Source of the DNA: Lucifuga dentata
Taxonomy: Eukaryota > Chordata > Actinopteri > Ophidiiformes > Bythitidae
Reading direction: 5' to 3'
DNA length: 64,000 nucleotides
Assembly: GCA_014773175.1 (NCBI GenBank)
Contig: VXCM01001510.1
Location: 62,001-126,000 of the forward strand
Below the pieces are notes generated by a model. The model searched no databases. It saw only the letters and a program-made list of their open reading frames with translations, and was not told the DNA's origin. The translations under genes and the position numbers were made by a program. This document shows, in pieces, positions 23,704 through 36,282 of the stretch. Each line of letters begins with the position of its first letter. Positions within the stretch are counted from its first letter, which is position 1.

Positions 23704-24552
23704 CTGTGAAATAGAAAGAGGGTTTTCTTAGGCTGGATTTACACCACAAGTCTTGATGCTCAATTCCAATCTTTTGCCTATATCTAATTTTTTGTTCATC
23801 ATATTTACATTTTCTTTTTTAACCAGCTCATATCTGATACCTGTATTTACACGCTTTGACCTGTAGCAGCCTGGATGCAGCTGTGCATACGGACATTTCT
23901 GAGACGGATGTATACAAAACGCTTCAATGGACGAAGAGGAGAGAACTATTTAAAATCTGATCAGCGGGTTAAAACTTTCAAATGCAGAGAGAAACATCTG
24001 ATATATTGTTTGACAATTTATCTCTCCCATCAAGACACATATTTTTGTCGGTTAATCACAGAGGAGAAGCTGGAATTTTGCTGCTGTAACAGGAGCCTGT
24101 TATCAAACACTAACACGTCTATTTGACATAAACACACATCAGTTTGTCTGATATATATATATATAGTATGTCCTCCATTTTTGTTTATAGAGAGCGGTCA
24201 TCATATTGATCACTTACATTATCCAAAAACGGACAGAGTGGAATGTTAGGTCGGAATGGGAAGGAAATTCTGATCTGACAGCAGTCGCATTGGCTGATAT
24301 CTGATATGTATCCGATTTATTTCCACATATGCAAGTGGCCCAAATCAGATCTGAGCATATCCAATTCTATGTGGCTTTTTACCATTTACATCTTCAGGAA
24401 GCGTATCCGATACATGTCACATGCGCAAGAGATGAACAAGAGATCAGAATCGGGTCACATGTACATGGTCGTGTAAATGCAGCCTTTTAGACCGCTAACA
24501 TTCTGGTTCATTATTATGAGCTCTGATCCTGATTGGTGTCTGTGTTTCCTAC
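23704..24552 (-). other. cadps intron
   Basis: AT-rich intron of about 850 bp with repeated TCTGATATNNRNYCCGAT-like words around 23750-24470, probably a degraded repeat. No coding sequence seen. Confidence 0.6.
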
Positions 24553-24654
24553 CTGAAGTGTGTAATCTGGTTTTCCAGAAGCACCCGGAGCCTCTCCTTG
24601 ATCTCCTCAAAGCGCTCCTTCTCCTCCACGGTCACGGTGCCGATGCCATCAGGC
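24553..24654 (-). CDS. cadps: cadps exon: [15 protein letters not shown] segment
   Basis: This 102-nt exon encodes [19 protein letters not shown] and ends NQITHF plus AG. Acceptor TTCCAG, donor GTAGGA. It opens with a G that completes Arg (AG+G) and closes with AG that completes Arg in the next exon. The charged, helical content fits the predominantly helical region leading to MUN. Confidence 0.96.
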
Positions 24655-25648
24655 CTGGAATCGACATGGGAAGCGAAAGAGATAAACATACTGAAAAGTT
24701 TTTATGTATCTGTATCAGCTGTATGTGGACCAAATGAGGAGGAAAACTGGATCTGCTGTGAAGTAACTGAGACCAAAGCAGGTTTACTTAACATTTTGGG
24801 GTTGTTTTGGTAATATCAGTGTTTCATGTGCTCACAGGGGTCAGGTCATATCAAGACACCAATATAAATACAGATTCTTTATTCTATGGTAGATATTTAA
24901 TAATAATATCTTAATGATATTTTAAGATATTTTCTTGAAAAAGCAATTTAAAAAAATCACTTTACAGCTCCAAAACACAGGTAAGAGACAGAATAAAGGA
25001 AGAAAGTCCAATAAAGACACAATCACTTAACAAGATAACATAGAGTTCAGACATCCACAAGGCTGCACAGTCCTCTAAATTATTCTTTTAATGAGAAACT
25101 GAAGCTTTAATCTGCAACAGAATCCATATAGTGACAGTCATGCTGATTGGCTAATGAGCTAAATCTTTAAGATTTTAACAGCAAAGAAGAAAAAACTGAT
25201 AGTTGAAGTAATTAATATGCAGCAAGTTGAAAGATTTTCTCACCATCCTCTCTCTCTGTCACATATATTATTTCAATACACACAGAACAATTACAGCTCC
25301 ACCAGCAGGCGTGTGTATGTGCATGCATGCATGCATGTGTATGTGTGTGTGTGTCTGATGTCTTTATTGTTTGTGACGTGCAGAGGTCTGGGTGGATTGT
25401 GAGCAGAGTGCATGTGACAGAGTGGTGGCCATGACAGGATGTTGAGAAGCAAGAGATATGACACAACACACACACACACGCACACAAACACACACACACA
25501 ATTTGCTCAGCATCACGGCTCATCTCACCCATGCTCCCTCTAGTTTACGTGGACATGTGATCAGACATGTTGTCTGAGTCGTGTCATAACTTCCTGCGAA
25601 TACTCATGAGCATCACCAGTTTTTGAAGGGGTCGTATATTAGCTGCTT

Positions 25649-26302
25649 TTAAAGGACCATACCATTCATTTTGCATGTTTTGAGCCTAATATATTCAATT
25701 TCATACACGTAACGTTACTGACATCATTTCCCAAAGGATTTAAAAATGTATTTCAGCTTTCCTGATACTTTGCAAAATCTCTTAATCTTTCAAAATCAAA
25801 TATTCAAGTGATACATGCACCTTAAAAATCCATGTTTCACCTGCTAATAGTTATGCAGTCTTATGACGTCACAGTCATTTAAATTTTTCCATAAACACAG
25901 GTCTTCTTTTGGGACTATGTTCCTCAGTCGAGACATACATTCACTCCGCACTTTTTATTGCACTTAAACACTAAAATTACGTAACTTCTAAAAAAAAACA
26001 TGAATACACGTCTTGTTGGTGATGATGGATTACCTATCCTAAGAACGTTTCAAGTATCAACAAGTTGNAATACACGTCTTGTTGGTGATGATGGATTACC
26101 TATCCTAAGAACGTTTCAAGTATCAACAAGTTGAGTTTACTGTAACAGCGTACCAGAATGAACTGAAACCAATGGCACTCTGGAAAGTAGGAAAAACATT
26201 TTTAATTCAGCATTCCAGTAGTATGCTTTAGGAAATGGTTGTCAGTAATGTTACGTGTATGAAAATTTAATATATTAGGCTAAAAAATGGGTGGTCCTTT
26301 AA
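25649..26302 (-). mobile_element. TTAA-flanked MITE, copy 7
   Basis: Both ends carry TTAA. An N at 26068 lies between two copies of the same roughly 60-bp stretch, so the true element is shorter than drawn. Reversed orientation. Confidence 0.85.
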
Positions 26303-26339
26303 ACAATACATCATAGTTTTTCTATAGCAAATAAGAGAA

Positions 26340-26560
26340 TTCAGTACGCAGGGTTTGAAGTACTAATAACTTTAGTTTCCAACATGATCGCCTTCCAACT
26401 CGACACACTTCTGGCAGTGATGCTGGAGGGATTTTATCCCCCAAAAATCCTCCAAAGTTGATGTGACATCATCATCTGAGGGCCAAATGGCTTCCAGATA
26501 AAGTCGCTGTCATGGGATGAGGTGAGAGTCTGAGGGGTCAGATCAGGTGAGGATCAGGTT
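26340..26560. mobile_element. mariner-like fragment
   Basis: Internal sequence is homologous to 53610-53760 (CACTTCTGGCAGTGATGCTGG, ATGTGACATCATCATCTGAGG). No ends found. Confidence 0.45.
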
Positions 26561-27012
26561 GCTGAAGCAGTTTACTGTAAAGCTGCAGTCATGGAAAGCA
26601 GCCGCAATCACAGCATAATGCATCGTTTGCCCATTTTGTTCAGTCACAGAGCAACACGTGTTTGGACTAACGCATAACTCCAGAAAAACAGTCTCAATCA
26701 TTTGTGCTGTTAAAATTTTTACTTTTGCTGCTGTCACTTTTTAGATACAGTATTAAATAATATTTTATAGGTCATTCTGAGGTCACTCAGCCCCCCCCCC
26801 CANAACCAGCTCCAAATCGACCCAAAATGGTCTCATTCGTTTGTGCTTCATTTGTGCTGGTTTGCACTGTTAAAAGTTTAATTTGTGCTGCTACATTTTG
26901 GGTTTGTTTTAGATCTTGAAAGTTTTATTTTAAGCGATGTCACCAGCCCCCCCAACCATCACCAAATGACCTATAAAATATTCTTCAATATATATAAAAA
27001 TGATAGCAGCAC

Positions 27013-27016
<4 letters not shown>

Positions 27017-27082
<66 letters not shown>

Positions 27083-27131
27083 TTTTATTTAGGACACAGG
27101 AAGGTCCATAGTACGCTATAACAGAAAAGAA

Positions 27132-27181
<50 letters not shown>

Positions 27182-27194
27182 ACACACACACANT
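27017..27194 (+). repeat. (GATA)n, then (TA)n(CA)n
   Basis: About 16 GATA units to 27080, then (TA)n and (CA)n from 27131, ending at an N (27193). Confidence 0.95.
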
Positions 27195-29192
27195 GGCATA
27201 GCCTAAATCAGTGTCATTACCAAAGAAACAAGAACAAACTCACAACAACCATCACATTTACTCATACGACCAGCGAGCAAGCAAAAATGCCGCAAAACAC
27301 AATTAACATAATCAGATTCAACAGGCTTCTCCACAGATTCCAGCCACATAAAAATCCATCAAACTTACCAAAGCTGCTCATCATCTGATGACGAAGTCCG
27401 TCCTCCTTTCTGTCTTTAGAAAGAGTTTAATGACATGGCTGTACAGTACACTGGTGCGTTTCAGTTCCAAAATGTGAAAAAAAGCATTGTAAATCCATTT
27501 CTTCTCCTCCTTCAGCCATTGTGCGTTAAAAAAACAACAGGGCTAAGTAAAAATCGCAACAAAAAATCTAAAGCACTACATCTAAAAATCTAAACGTCAA
27601 GAAAGAAAGTTTAAATAAATATTAATGCTCCGTTACGTGCTAGCTAGGTTTACATGAGTTAGCTAAGGTAACCGGCTCTCTTCTTCTTCTGATGAATTTC
27701 TGGCAGGCTGTTTAGCTGTAGCTGTAGCATAATGCTGTACTCCAATGACGTAGGCCAAGGCCAGCTAGAAGGCCCTGACGTGTAAAAGAATACGCCCAAC
27801 ACGGCAAACTCAAAATGTGATTGGTTAAAATATATGACAATCAACAACGTTGTCCCTGAATAGCAGAGGAGATTCAGTCCAGATTCTGAAGGCCTCAGGC
27901 TAGATGTTTTTACCCGGAGACAGCACAGGTAGAAAATCTGATTGGATAAAAGCTCTAATTTATATGAGCTGCACTGGAAGCAGCGCAACTGAGGGAAAGA
28001 GTCTGTAGCAATGACATGATGTTAATAACAACTGATGGGAATGAACTTTGTAAAATACATATAGCATTAATAAAATATATATTAAATTATAAAAACATAA
28101 TTTGATGATTCTGACAATCTCTAGGCCAGCAGAGAAGGCCTTGCTGGCCCTGATCGCCCACCACTGATATACACACACACACTGTATATTATATATACAC
28201 TGTATATTACACTGTATACACACATTTAAAAATTCAAGTACAGTGAATAAAACCCCGTAAATCAGCAAGCTGCATTCATATACAAACTGGAGCACTAATG
28301 GCTCCACTGAGACTATTTTCCTGGGTTTTGTGTTAGTTGGGGACCAAACTTCACTCATGTCCCTGCAACTTGCAAATCAGAATGACTGAGCTCAAATCAA
28401 AAACATGTCAGAAACAAGGCACTCACAGAACGCAAGCCTTCACCAGCGTTCTTCTTCTGGATCCTGGATCCAGAATGTGATCCAGATCACCTCCAAACTG
28501 TAATCACCTATTCCTCTCTACATTATCTACTGTACCTGTCCCCCAACTTTCATCCAAATCTGGCCCTAATTTATAGATAAGGATATGCATTATGGGTCAG
28601 GCTCAGAACATATCAATCAACCCTCACATAGTATCAGGGGAGTGTCCAGGGAGGGGGCTGGGGTAGCAATGTCAAGCCTATTAAACTTATTAAATTGTGG
28701 CATTTGATTTAACAGGATAATGATGCGATGAACTTAATTTAGTCATAATTAGTAGCATCTAAGTAGTGTTAGTCAGTAGCATTTATCAGTAGCATTTAAG
28801 TACTGTTACTTAAATAAAAATGTGTTTTATTTTCTTTTATTTCATATTTGTTAAATGATGACTACCTGATAACAGTAGCTGATGCTTCTTTGTGTCATAA
28901 GAATTAAAATATTAAAATGTGGGCATGTCAGACACAAACACAATGGAGTCAGATGAAGACCGTGTCACATACAGCACTGTAAAAATGTCATTTTACCTTT
29001 GACCTCGTGACGACAGAAAGCAAAGAGGAGAATTTCACACTAATTAAGTCCTGCAGGGTTTTTTTCTTTCTGTTTCCTGGCAGCTTCCTAATGTTTGTCT
29101 GACCTCAGACGACCTCACAGCTCCGACGACAAATGAACAAATGACAGAAAACCTCAGACATGCTCAAGTCTGCATGCATCATTAGGACGTTA

Positions 29193-29233
<41 letters not shown>

Positions 29234-29290
29234 GTGAGACATTTATTTTCTCATCTTTAATGTATCTACATGTTTAAGTAAGCGTTCACT

Positions 29291-30777
29291 TTAAAGGACC
29301 ATACCGGCGATCGTGCATGATTGAGTTCAATATATATACAATTCGCATACATGTTATGTTACTGACAACCATTTCCACAAATTTACTACTTTAGCAGTAA
29401 ATTTTAGAATTGGTTTTCCTACCTTCCACACTGGTTCATTCCAGTACGCTATAAAAAATCAACTTGTAGAGACTTGAAACATGCTTGTGATACATAATCC
29501 ATCACAGCGAAGATGACATCTATTAGGTTTTTTATTGAAGTAACTTAACTTATCCAACACGGAGCTTCATGGAAGACTATGACAGTGTATTAGGGCCATG
29601 TAAGATGAAAAAAAAAAAAAAAGNAAAAAAAAAAAAAAAGTGGGGCATTATTTCAAGTTTTCAAACTCGCAAATTTGCCAGTTTTAAAAGTCTATGTTTA
29701 TGATAATTAGATGATTTTGAGCTAAAAGCACAAATATTTCTTTATTGCTAAATCCGATGGAAAGGTATAATTTAATAAGGTCATGTACTGCAAGTATAGT
29801 CACAACGTGAGGCGGTTTGATCCCTGTTCTCCTTATTTTGCCTTTTTCATTATTGAAAAAAATTAAATTATCTATCTATAAAGGCAGAAATCTCTGTCTG
29901 TGGCACCAACATCTCTAGAACCCAGCACTGTATGAAGTTGAAATTCAGCAGGTTTATTGCTCAGGACCCAAAGACGTGCAGTGTCACATGTGAAGTTGTT
30001 TGGATGAGCAGTTCTCGAGTTGAGCTGTGCGGTAAAAAGTAGTCCGTGCAGCAGGATACACTCCAGGCATGGTGGCAGGATACGCTCTGGACACGGCAGC
30101 GTATGTTGTGCTCCAAGGGCACTAATGGCAGGCTGCAGCACACACCATAAAGTCCGTCCTGGTCCGAACACGAACATTTTGAACAGGCACTACATTTGTT
30201 AGTTTAAAAAAAAAAAAAAAGTTAAAAAAAAATTGATTGTTCATCATTAAAAATAACTTTCATTAATTTTTTTTTTTTTGAAATTTTTTTCACAAATTTG
30301 TGAGTTTTTTTTGCGAGTATATGACCTTATTAAATTATACTTTTCCATCAGATTTAGCAATAAAGAAACACTTGTGCTTTTAGCGCAAAATCATCGACTT
30401 ATCAAAGACATACTGACTTAAAACTGGCAAATTACGCTGTGACTACGCCTGCAGTACATGACCTTATTAAAGCATACTTTTCTATTGGATTTAGCAATCG
30501 TCTTATATGGCCCTAATACGCTGTCATAGAAGGCAATGTGTGTCTCCGCCAGGAAATATAGTCCTAGCAGAAGATGGCTTTTACTGAGAAATTAAAATGA
30601 CTGTGCCTTTTATAATCATGCATAAGTGTTAGAAGGTGAAACATAAAATTTTAAGGTGAATGTATCACCTGAACATTTGATTTTGGAAGATTAGGGAATT
30701 TGAAAAAATAACAGGAAAACTAAAATATGGTTTTATGTTTGCACTCAAACATGCATGATCACAGTATGGTCCTTTAA
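29291..30777 (+). mobile_element. TTAA-flanked MITE, copy 8, interrupted
   Basis: Both ends intact with TTAA. The middle is split by another inverted-repeat element at 29578-30528; joining the flanks (GGAGCTTCATGGAAGAC with AATGTGTGTCTCC) restores the family's order. Confidence 0.85.
29578..30528. mobile_element. nested inverted-repeat element inside MITE copy 8
   Basis: The ends are inverted repeats of about 28 bp starting TATGACAGYGTATTAGGGCC, with two mismatches. Flanks GAAGAC and GAAGGC suggest a 6-bp target duplication with one change. Beyond the ends the two halves remain inverted copies (GATTTAGCAATAAAGAAA and its complement). The centre (about 29870-30180) is non-palindromic and starts TCTATCTATAAAGGCAGAAA, reminiscent of some fish rolling-circle repeats; that link is a guess. 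Confidence 0.75.
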
Positions 30778-31007
30778 CTCATTTATTGTAAATGATTTGA
30801 TAGAAATTATAAGATTTTTTTAATATTGTTAGCTCCTGTTCCACCTATGTTACATGAAATATGCATCATTTTAAGAAATAGGTAATATAAAGCATAAATC
30901 CAGATGTATTTAAACACAATCACTCAGCTGAGCTCTATGAGCCACATCAGCTCTCACACACAGATAATAATCACACACACAATTTGGTTATTTGATTCCT
31001 TAATTCC

Positions 31008-31011
<4 letters not shown>

Positions 31012-31053
<42 letters not shown>
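31012..31053 (+). repeat. (TTA)n microsatellite
   Basis: About 14 ATT/TTA units. Confidence 0.95.
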
Positions 31054-32109
31054 GCTACATAAAGAAGTTTTCTTTTTGATTTATGTAACAACATGGTCAG
31101 AAAAGCTTATCTTTTGCCCCACTAGTGATAAGAGTGTAAGAATATAAAAATGTCATCCTTGAATTTTTCATTCATCCAACAAATTTTGTTTGCTGATTGT
31201 CTAATGAACCTCATGGAGATGTTGTATATACTTTTAGCCTTTTTTTTTTTTAAACCAGCAGCTGCATCATCCATCCATCCATCAACCCATCCTGTTCAGT
31301 TCGTGGAGGACTAAATCTTATCCCAGCATGCACCTGAGAGCAGGAACACAACCCGCACTGACCAAGGTCAATACTTTATTACAGGCCATCAAGCGCATAT
31401 TCTAGAAGTTTGCTCATCGTTTTATACACATTTTTATCAGCCAGAGATGTTTGCTATTTTTGAAAACTTCGAGATCTTTGCTAGAAGTTAAGGTTCTGCA
31501 CATGAGCAAATGACAGAAAACCTCAGATATGTTCAAGTTTGTAATTGGCTGAAACAAAGTTAGAAAAGGCGGTGGTATTGGTGAGCTCAGCGGGTTTGAA
31601 GAAGTTTAACATATTGTGGGTGTTTAATATCAATATCAAAATAAGCAGTTTTTTTTTTTTGTTATTTCTTGTGTTTTGTTTTTTGTTTTGTTTTTGTTTT
31701 TTTGTTTTTTTTTAACATAAGAAATGGTGAGGCTAAAGTGAGGCGACATGAAGCTGGACAGAAGTCAAATCCTGACACTTCAGCAGACCACCGGGCAGCC
31801 GAGTCCAACTTTGTGCACCAACACCTCCAGGCCAGCAGGCTATTAGGAGGCGGGGGAGGGATGCATGTGTGANAACTTTGTGCACCAACACCTCCAGGCC
31901 AGCAGGCTATTAGGAGGCGGGGGAGGGATGCATGTGTGAGTGTGTGTATTTGGGGTCTGGACAGTATGTGTGTGAGGGGGGACACACACACACACATGCA
32001 GCAGTGTTGGCAGCAGCGGAGACTCTTAGCCATCACACATGACAACCTGTCAACCTGTCACGCCTTGACCTCCAGGCACAATGGCTGGACTGGAAAACCA
32101 GGAACCAGG

Positions 32110-32111
<2 letters not shown>

Positions 32112-32152
<41 letters not shown>
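32112..32152 (+). repeat. (GT)n microsatellite
   Basis: About 20 GT units. Confidence 0.95.
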
Positions 32153-32153
<1 letters not shown>

Positions 32154-32928
32154 ATAAGTTTTGGTTTTTATTACACCTCCTTAAAAAAATAAATCTACTA
32201 AATGATATCATTCCAATGATTACATGTAAATTACTCATGTAAAATGGTCTAGACTGTATCACGTTTAATTTTACAATTAAATTTTGAAAAATGATTTTTA
32301 TCCTACTTCTTTCTTTTATCTGTATTATTTGATTTGTTTATATTTTCTTTCCTTTATATATTTCTTTGGCCTTTGTGCTTTGATCTTAAATGTGTGGAAA
32401 AATGTGATGGAAAAACAACAAAGTGAATAAATAAATATTGTTTTTCTCCTCAATCTGTTTTTATATTAATGATTAACTTTATTTAAACAGCCCATCCACT
32501 AATTTTGGAAATTGATGGAACTTTATACCCTTAAGTCTGATGATTTAAGGGAGCCTGGATTTAAATAACCGTAAGTGGATATTAAGGCATTTGGAGCTTT
32601 ATTAATGGACATGATCGGCTTTGTCTTTTGTTACCTAAAAACGTTTTTTAATCTCTAACCCATCATTTCTCCAGCTCTAATTCTGCTTTATCATTTAAAT
32701 TAAAGCTCTGCAGCCATGACTGATTAATGCATTAAGGGATTTTCATAAATTAATAATCAAAACACTTCTAAAGGTCAGTTTTTTTCTTTATCTCAAACAC
32801 AAGTTTACAAACAAAATTCATTAACAGTAAAAAAAAAAAAAAAAATTTCAGACAATTCTGTTTCTACTTGACGAGAGTTAAAAGGTCAAAATCTGACCTT
32901 ACAGGTTCTGTTCACTTTATTCTAACAT

Positions 32929-32930
<2 letters not shown>

Positions 32931-32963
<33 letters not shown>

Positions 32964-33050
32964 CATCTGTCCAGCCTGATCAGAAATCAGTCACTTTTTA
33001 TCAGGGCAGAGGGGTGGATGGATGGATGGATGGATGGATGGATGGATAGA
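32931..33050 (+). repeat. (CT)n and (GGAT)n microsatellites
   Basis: (CT)n 32931-32960 and (GGAT)n 33014-33049. Confidence 0.95.
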
Positions 33051-33480
33051 TCTTTGCCCTCAGCACTGTGGTGGCCCTCGTCTCTCTTTGTTAGCCTTGG
33101 CTGGCAGACATCTGGCTGTGATTCTGACAGATTTGATGTCCGAACACATCAGAGCAGATTAAAAGCCAGGAAACACTGAGAGTCAGATAACAGGAGCAGA
33201 GTACGTGCACGCACACGCACACACGCACGCACACACACACACACATGCCAGGAAGAACGACATGGAACCTTCAGGAGATGGTGGAAAGCTGCTCCTCTCT
33301 CATTCTCATTTGCTGGCAGGTATTTGTTAAAATCATAAACCAGGACACCTTAAAACAGAGTTCTGAATATATTATACTGTAGGTATATTAACCTGTAGGT
33401 AACCATAGCAACAATCCTGATGATTCATATTACCTCTTATTGGTTAAATGCAATTAACCATGGAAAATTGTTTTTTGGCG

Positions 33481-33514
<34 letters not shown>

Positions 33515-34099
33515 CCTGGATCTTGTTTTCAACAGTTTTGTCATTATTCCTCTCATGCTAATTTTGGCATCTATATATAGATTTTAAGCTCAATCATTGT
33601 CTCATGAGAATGAAAATCTATTTTGGTTTAAGACTAATTAAATGAACTTCACGCTTCATATTTTCAGTCAGTTTTAGTTGATGCAAATTGGACATTTTAG
33701 TCTTGTCTAAGTCAAGCAGACCCTGGATGTTATAATCTATCTTTAATTGACAAAATGTTATTATTATTAACATTATTTTAGTCCTAATAGTCTTCAGAAA
33801 ATTACTTGTCATTTTAGACTTTTTTAGTTTATTTACTTAAGGCTAAACATGAGCGTTCTTATCTAATTTCAGCAAATAACTGACAGTTAAGAATCCACCT
33901 AAGTGGCATTAAACCTCTGCAGATTTTGACCTTTTTCCTTTTCTAATCTACTCAAATATCATTCTGTCTATTAAAATATTTTTTACTGAGCTGCTTGTTA
34001 GGCAGTTTAATGAAAAGTAAATTACAAAATGACTCCAGACTCCAGAGGATTAACAGAGGTGGAACATTCAGAGAATACTGAGAGAACATTCAGAGAATA

Positions 34100-35114
34100 T
34101 ACATTACTGCTCAAAAGTTTAGAATCACTCAACATTTCAGTAGTTCTTGCTATTTTATTCGATAACAGTGTTTTTTAAATGATATGAAACAAACACCAAA
34201 ATGTATTTTAAATGTTTTATTTAGTATTTCAAATATTTGGGGGGAAAAAGTTTTTAAATGATAAATAACACTGTTTTAGTGATTTCTCATCAAAGAATCC
34301 ACCATGAGATTTAATCTCTGCTTTGCAAATATGAGGCATTCAGTTTATAGAGCATCAGGGAATTGCTTATCAAATTCTGTATTTTAAAATTGTGGTGCCC
34401 AGGAAGATTAGTGATCACTAAGGCAGGAGCTAATGGGAACCCATAAACAATAAAGACATTCTAGAATTTTCTAACAATCTCTGGAATCACATACAGCTTC
34501 TCTGCATGAATTTGGAATCATCTACAACTCATGTCATGATTCTGGACAATTGTAAAATGTTTCTTGAATTTTTACAGCTTCTTGCAAATTATTTTAAACC
34601 TGTAGGTGCAAAATACTAACAGACGTAGTAGAATAATTTTATATGTATATACACTACAGGCCAGAAGTTTGAGGCCACCCCAGACTTTTTTTAAAAATCA
34701 TCAATAGACTCTTTGTTTTACAATTTATTGCACAGGAAATGACAAAAATATATAAAATAAATGTAACTAATTAGTTTTCAAGAAGAATTAGTCAACAAGA
34801 ACACATTATGTGGCCATTATGGCTTAAGAAATGATTTTTTAATGAATATCTGTCTGTATTAGTGCAGCACTCCAGTTTTGTTCCAATTCCCTTTGCTGAT
34901 GTGTTTTAACATTCTATTCAATAGCTACTGTCTGCCTTCTCCCACATCATTTTGGATTAACGTGCTACACAGTCTGCTCATGCTAACTCTGGGGGTGGCC
35001 TCAAACTTCTGGTCTGTAGTGTAGATACATACCTATGAACCTTTTTTACATTACTGGAAACATTGATTCTACGTGAAAATCACTAGTGATTCCAAACTTT
35101 GGAGCAGTGGTGTA
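34100..35114. mobile_element. Tc1-type element (outer)
   Basis: The ends TACATTACTGCTCAAAAGTT and AACTTTGGAGCAGTGGTGTA are inverted copies with a few mismatches, closed by TA. It contains a second, different Tc1-type element at 34650-35023. No transposase reading frame recognised. Confidence 0.75.
34650..35023. mobile_element. Tc1-type MITE nested in another
   Basis: The ends TACACTACAGGCCAGAAGTT and AACTTCTGGTCTGTAGTGTA match the element at 11059-11974. Internal blocks (ATTAGTGCAGCACTCC, CTTCTCCCACATCATTTTGG) also match it, so this is an internally deleted copy of the same family. Confidence 0.85.
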
Positions 35115-35152
35115 TGTGGTCTGACTGTACTCGTCATCTCTGGCAGACTTAC

Positions 35153-35323
35153 CTTCTGGCTGTGGAGAAAATTGGGGACCTGAAGTCCTTTTTCTTCATG
35201 AACTCAATGATTTTGAGTTCCTTCTTAGCGGCAAGCGCGGGAAGCTCGGGGCCGCACGGGAAAAGGGCTTGTTCGAGTTCGGCCTCACAAACTGGCCAGT
35301 TTACCAACTCAGACAAACGCTGA
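35153..35323 (-). CDS. candidate unreported cassette exon of cadps (171 nt)
   Basis: On the coding strand of cadps, between the HVHGN exon and the PDGIG exon, a 171-nt segment lies between an AACTAG acceptor and a consensus GTAAGT donor. It is open throughout in exactly the phase needed (phase 2 in and out), adding 57 codons. The predicted peptide is protein-like, with LVNWPVCEAELEQ, CGPELPALAAKKELK and EFMKKKDFRSP. It is markedly more GC-rich than its surroundings. I do not recognise the peptide, nor know such an insert in CAPS1. It could instead be an exon of an unrelated nested gene or an old coding fragment. The pyrimidine tract is mediocre. A Tc1-type element ends 39 bp from its 3' edge. 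Confidence 0.35.
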
Positions 35324-35739
35324 CTAGTTAAGGACGTGTGGAGGTTTGTTGGGTTTTTTGAGGGATGGTGGGTGGGGCGGGGTTAATTTACCAAGGTAAA
35401 AAAAAAGGGGGGGAGAAGACAAAAGAAACAGCACAAGTAAGCATGCAAACAACACGCAAAGTGAAAAATAATTTAAAAAAAAAAAAGAAAAATACGGCAA
35501 AAAAAGAAAACATGACTAAAATATAAAACAACAGTGGATAACAAAAATGTAAGTTTGTAAAAGGCAACAAAGAAAAAGCAATTTCATACCAACGCAAGAA
35601 AGCCAATTGTATGTGTGTTGTATGTATATATTTTATATATTTTTTAAATAGTTTCTTTATGGTTGCTATTTTATATACACTCGAACACAATCCTGTTTTT
35701 AATTATTTTTACTACTACTCTTTATAGTATTGTGCAATG

Positions 35740-35840
35740 CACGTTACCATTATGTTGCACTAACACAGTCAATGGATACTTTTCATTGTACATATTCTCT
35801 GAACAGTTTGATGACAATAAAGCTGAACTGAATTGAATAT
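35740..35840 (+). mobile_element. LINE-like 3' end
   Basis: GTGCAATGCACG, then GACAATAAAGCTGAACTGAA resembles the short tandem tail of fish non-LTR retroposons. Low-information match. Confidence 0.4.
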
Positions 35841-36054
35841 CAGCATTGAAGCATTCTCTACATGGTTCATTCCTCTCCTCATGTACAGCAAGAAATATAC
35901 TTAAGACAGTGCACATGAAAATAAGAAGTTGTAATTTGTGATACCTGAGGTGTGACGTTTTGGAGATGTGTGGTTGAAAATAGCCAATAAACGTGTTTCC
36001 TATGTATAGTCAGATGGAAACATGTAGGTTGGATTCATTTCCTGTGTGTTGTAC

Positions 36055-36242
36055 CTGTTCCCGTGGACGTGGGAGGCACAGAAGGCGAAGCTGTAGTGTA
36101 GCAGGGTGGGGTCGATCATGGCACCATTCTCTGCCCTCTCCAGCAGGTCGCTCAGGTAACACAGGTGCCGGTGGCAGCCACGAACACCATAACGAGCGCA
36201 GTACTCATCCAAGACAAAGACCTGACCTGGACTGAACCAGCC
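36055..36242 (-). CDS. cadps: cadps exon: GWFSPGQ...HVHGN segment
   Basis: This 188-nt exon begins [17 protein letters not shown] and ends CASHVHGN plus two bases AG. Acceptor CCACAG sits directly below a (TG)n tract of about 38 nt on the coding strand (36246-36283); donor GTACAA is weak. The split codon AG+G gives Arg with the next constitutive exon. A candidate 171-nt cassette at 35153-35323 could be spliced in after it without changing frame. Confidence 0.95.
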
Positions 36243-36247
36243 CTGTG

Positions 36248-36282
<35 letters not shown>

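Larger units (their letters stand above)
24655..36054 (-). other. cadps intron, about 11.4 kb
   Basis: The longest intron seen whole. It holds TTAA MITE copies at 25649 and 29291 (the latter with a nested element), mariner-like fragments around 26340-26560 and 28590-28625, (GATA)n at 27017-27080, (TTA)n at 31012-31053, (GT)n at 29196 and 32112, (CT)n and (GGAT)n at 32929-33050, nested Tc1 elements 34100-35114, the candidate cassette exon 35153-35323, and a LINE-like tail ending near 35830. Confidence 0.8.

Noticed and set aside
26985..27191. Frame with repeated Ile-Tyr-Leu-Ser
   Set aside because: Translation of (GATA)n and (CA)n repeats.
29872..30177. 101-codon minus-strand frame
   Set aside because: It lies inside the nested element at 29578-30528 and shows no recognisable domain; likely a chance frame in a repeat core.
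35099..35323. Plus-strand 74-codon frame
   Set aside because: It is antisense to the candidate cassette exon; the minus strand has the splice signals and correct phase.
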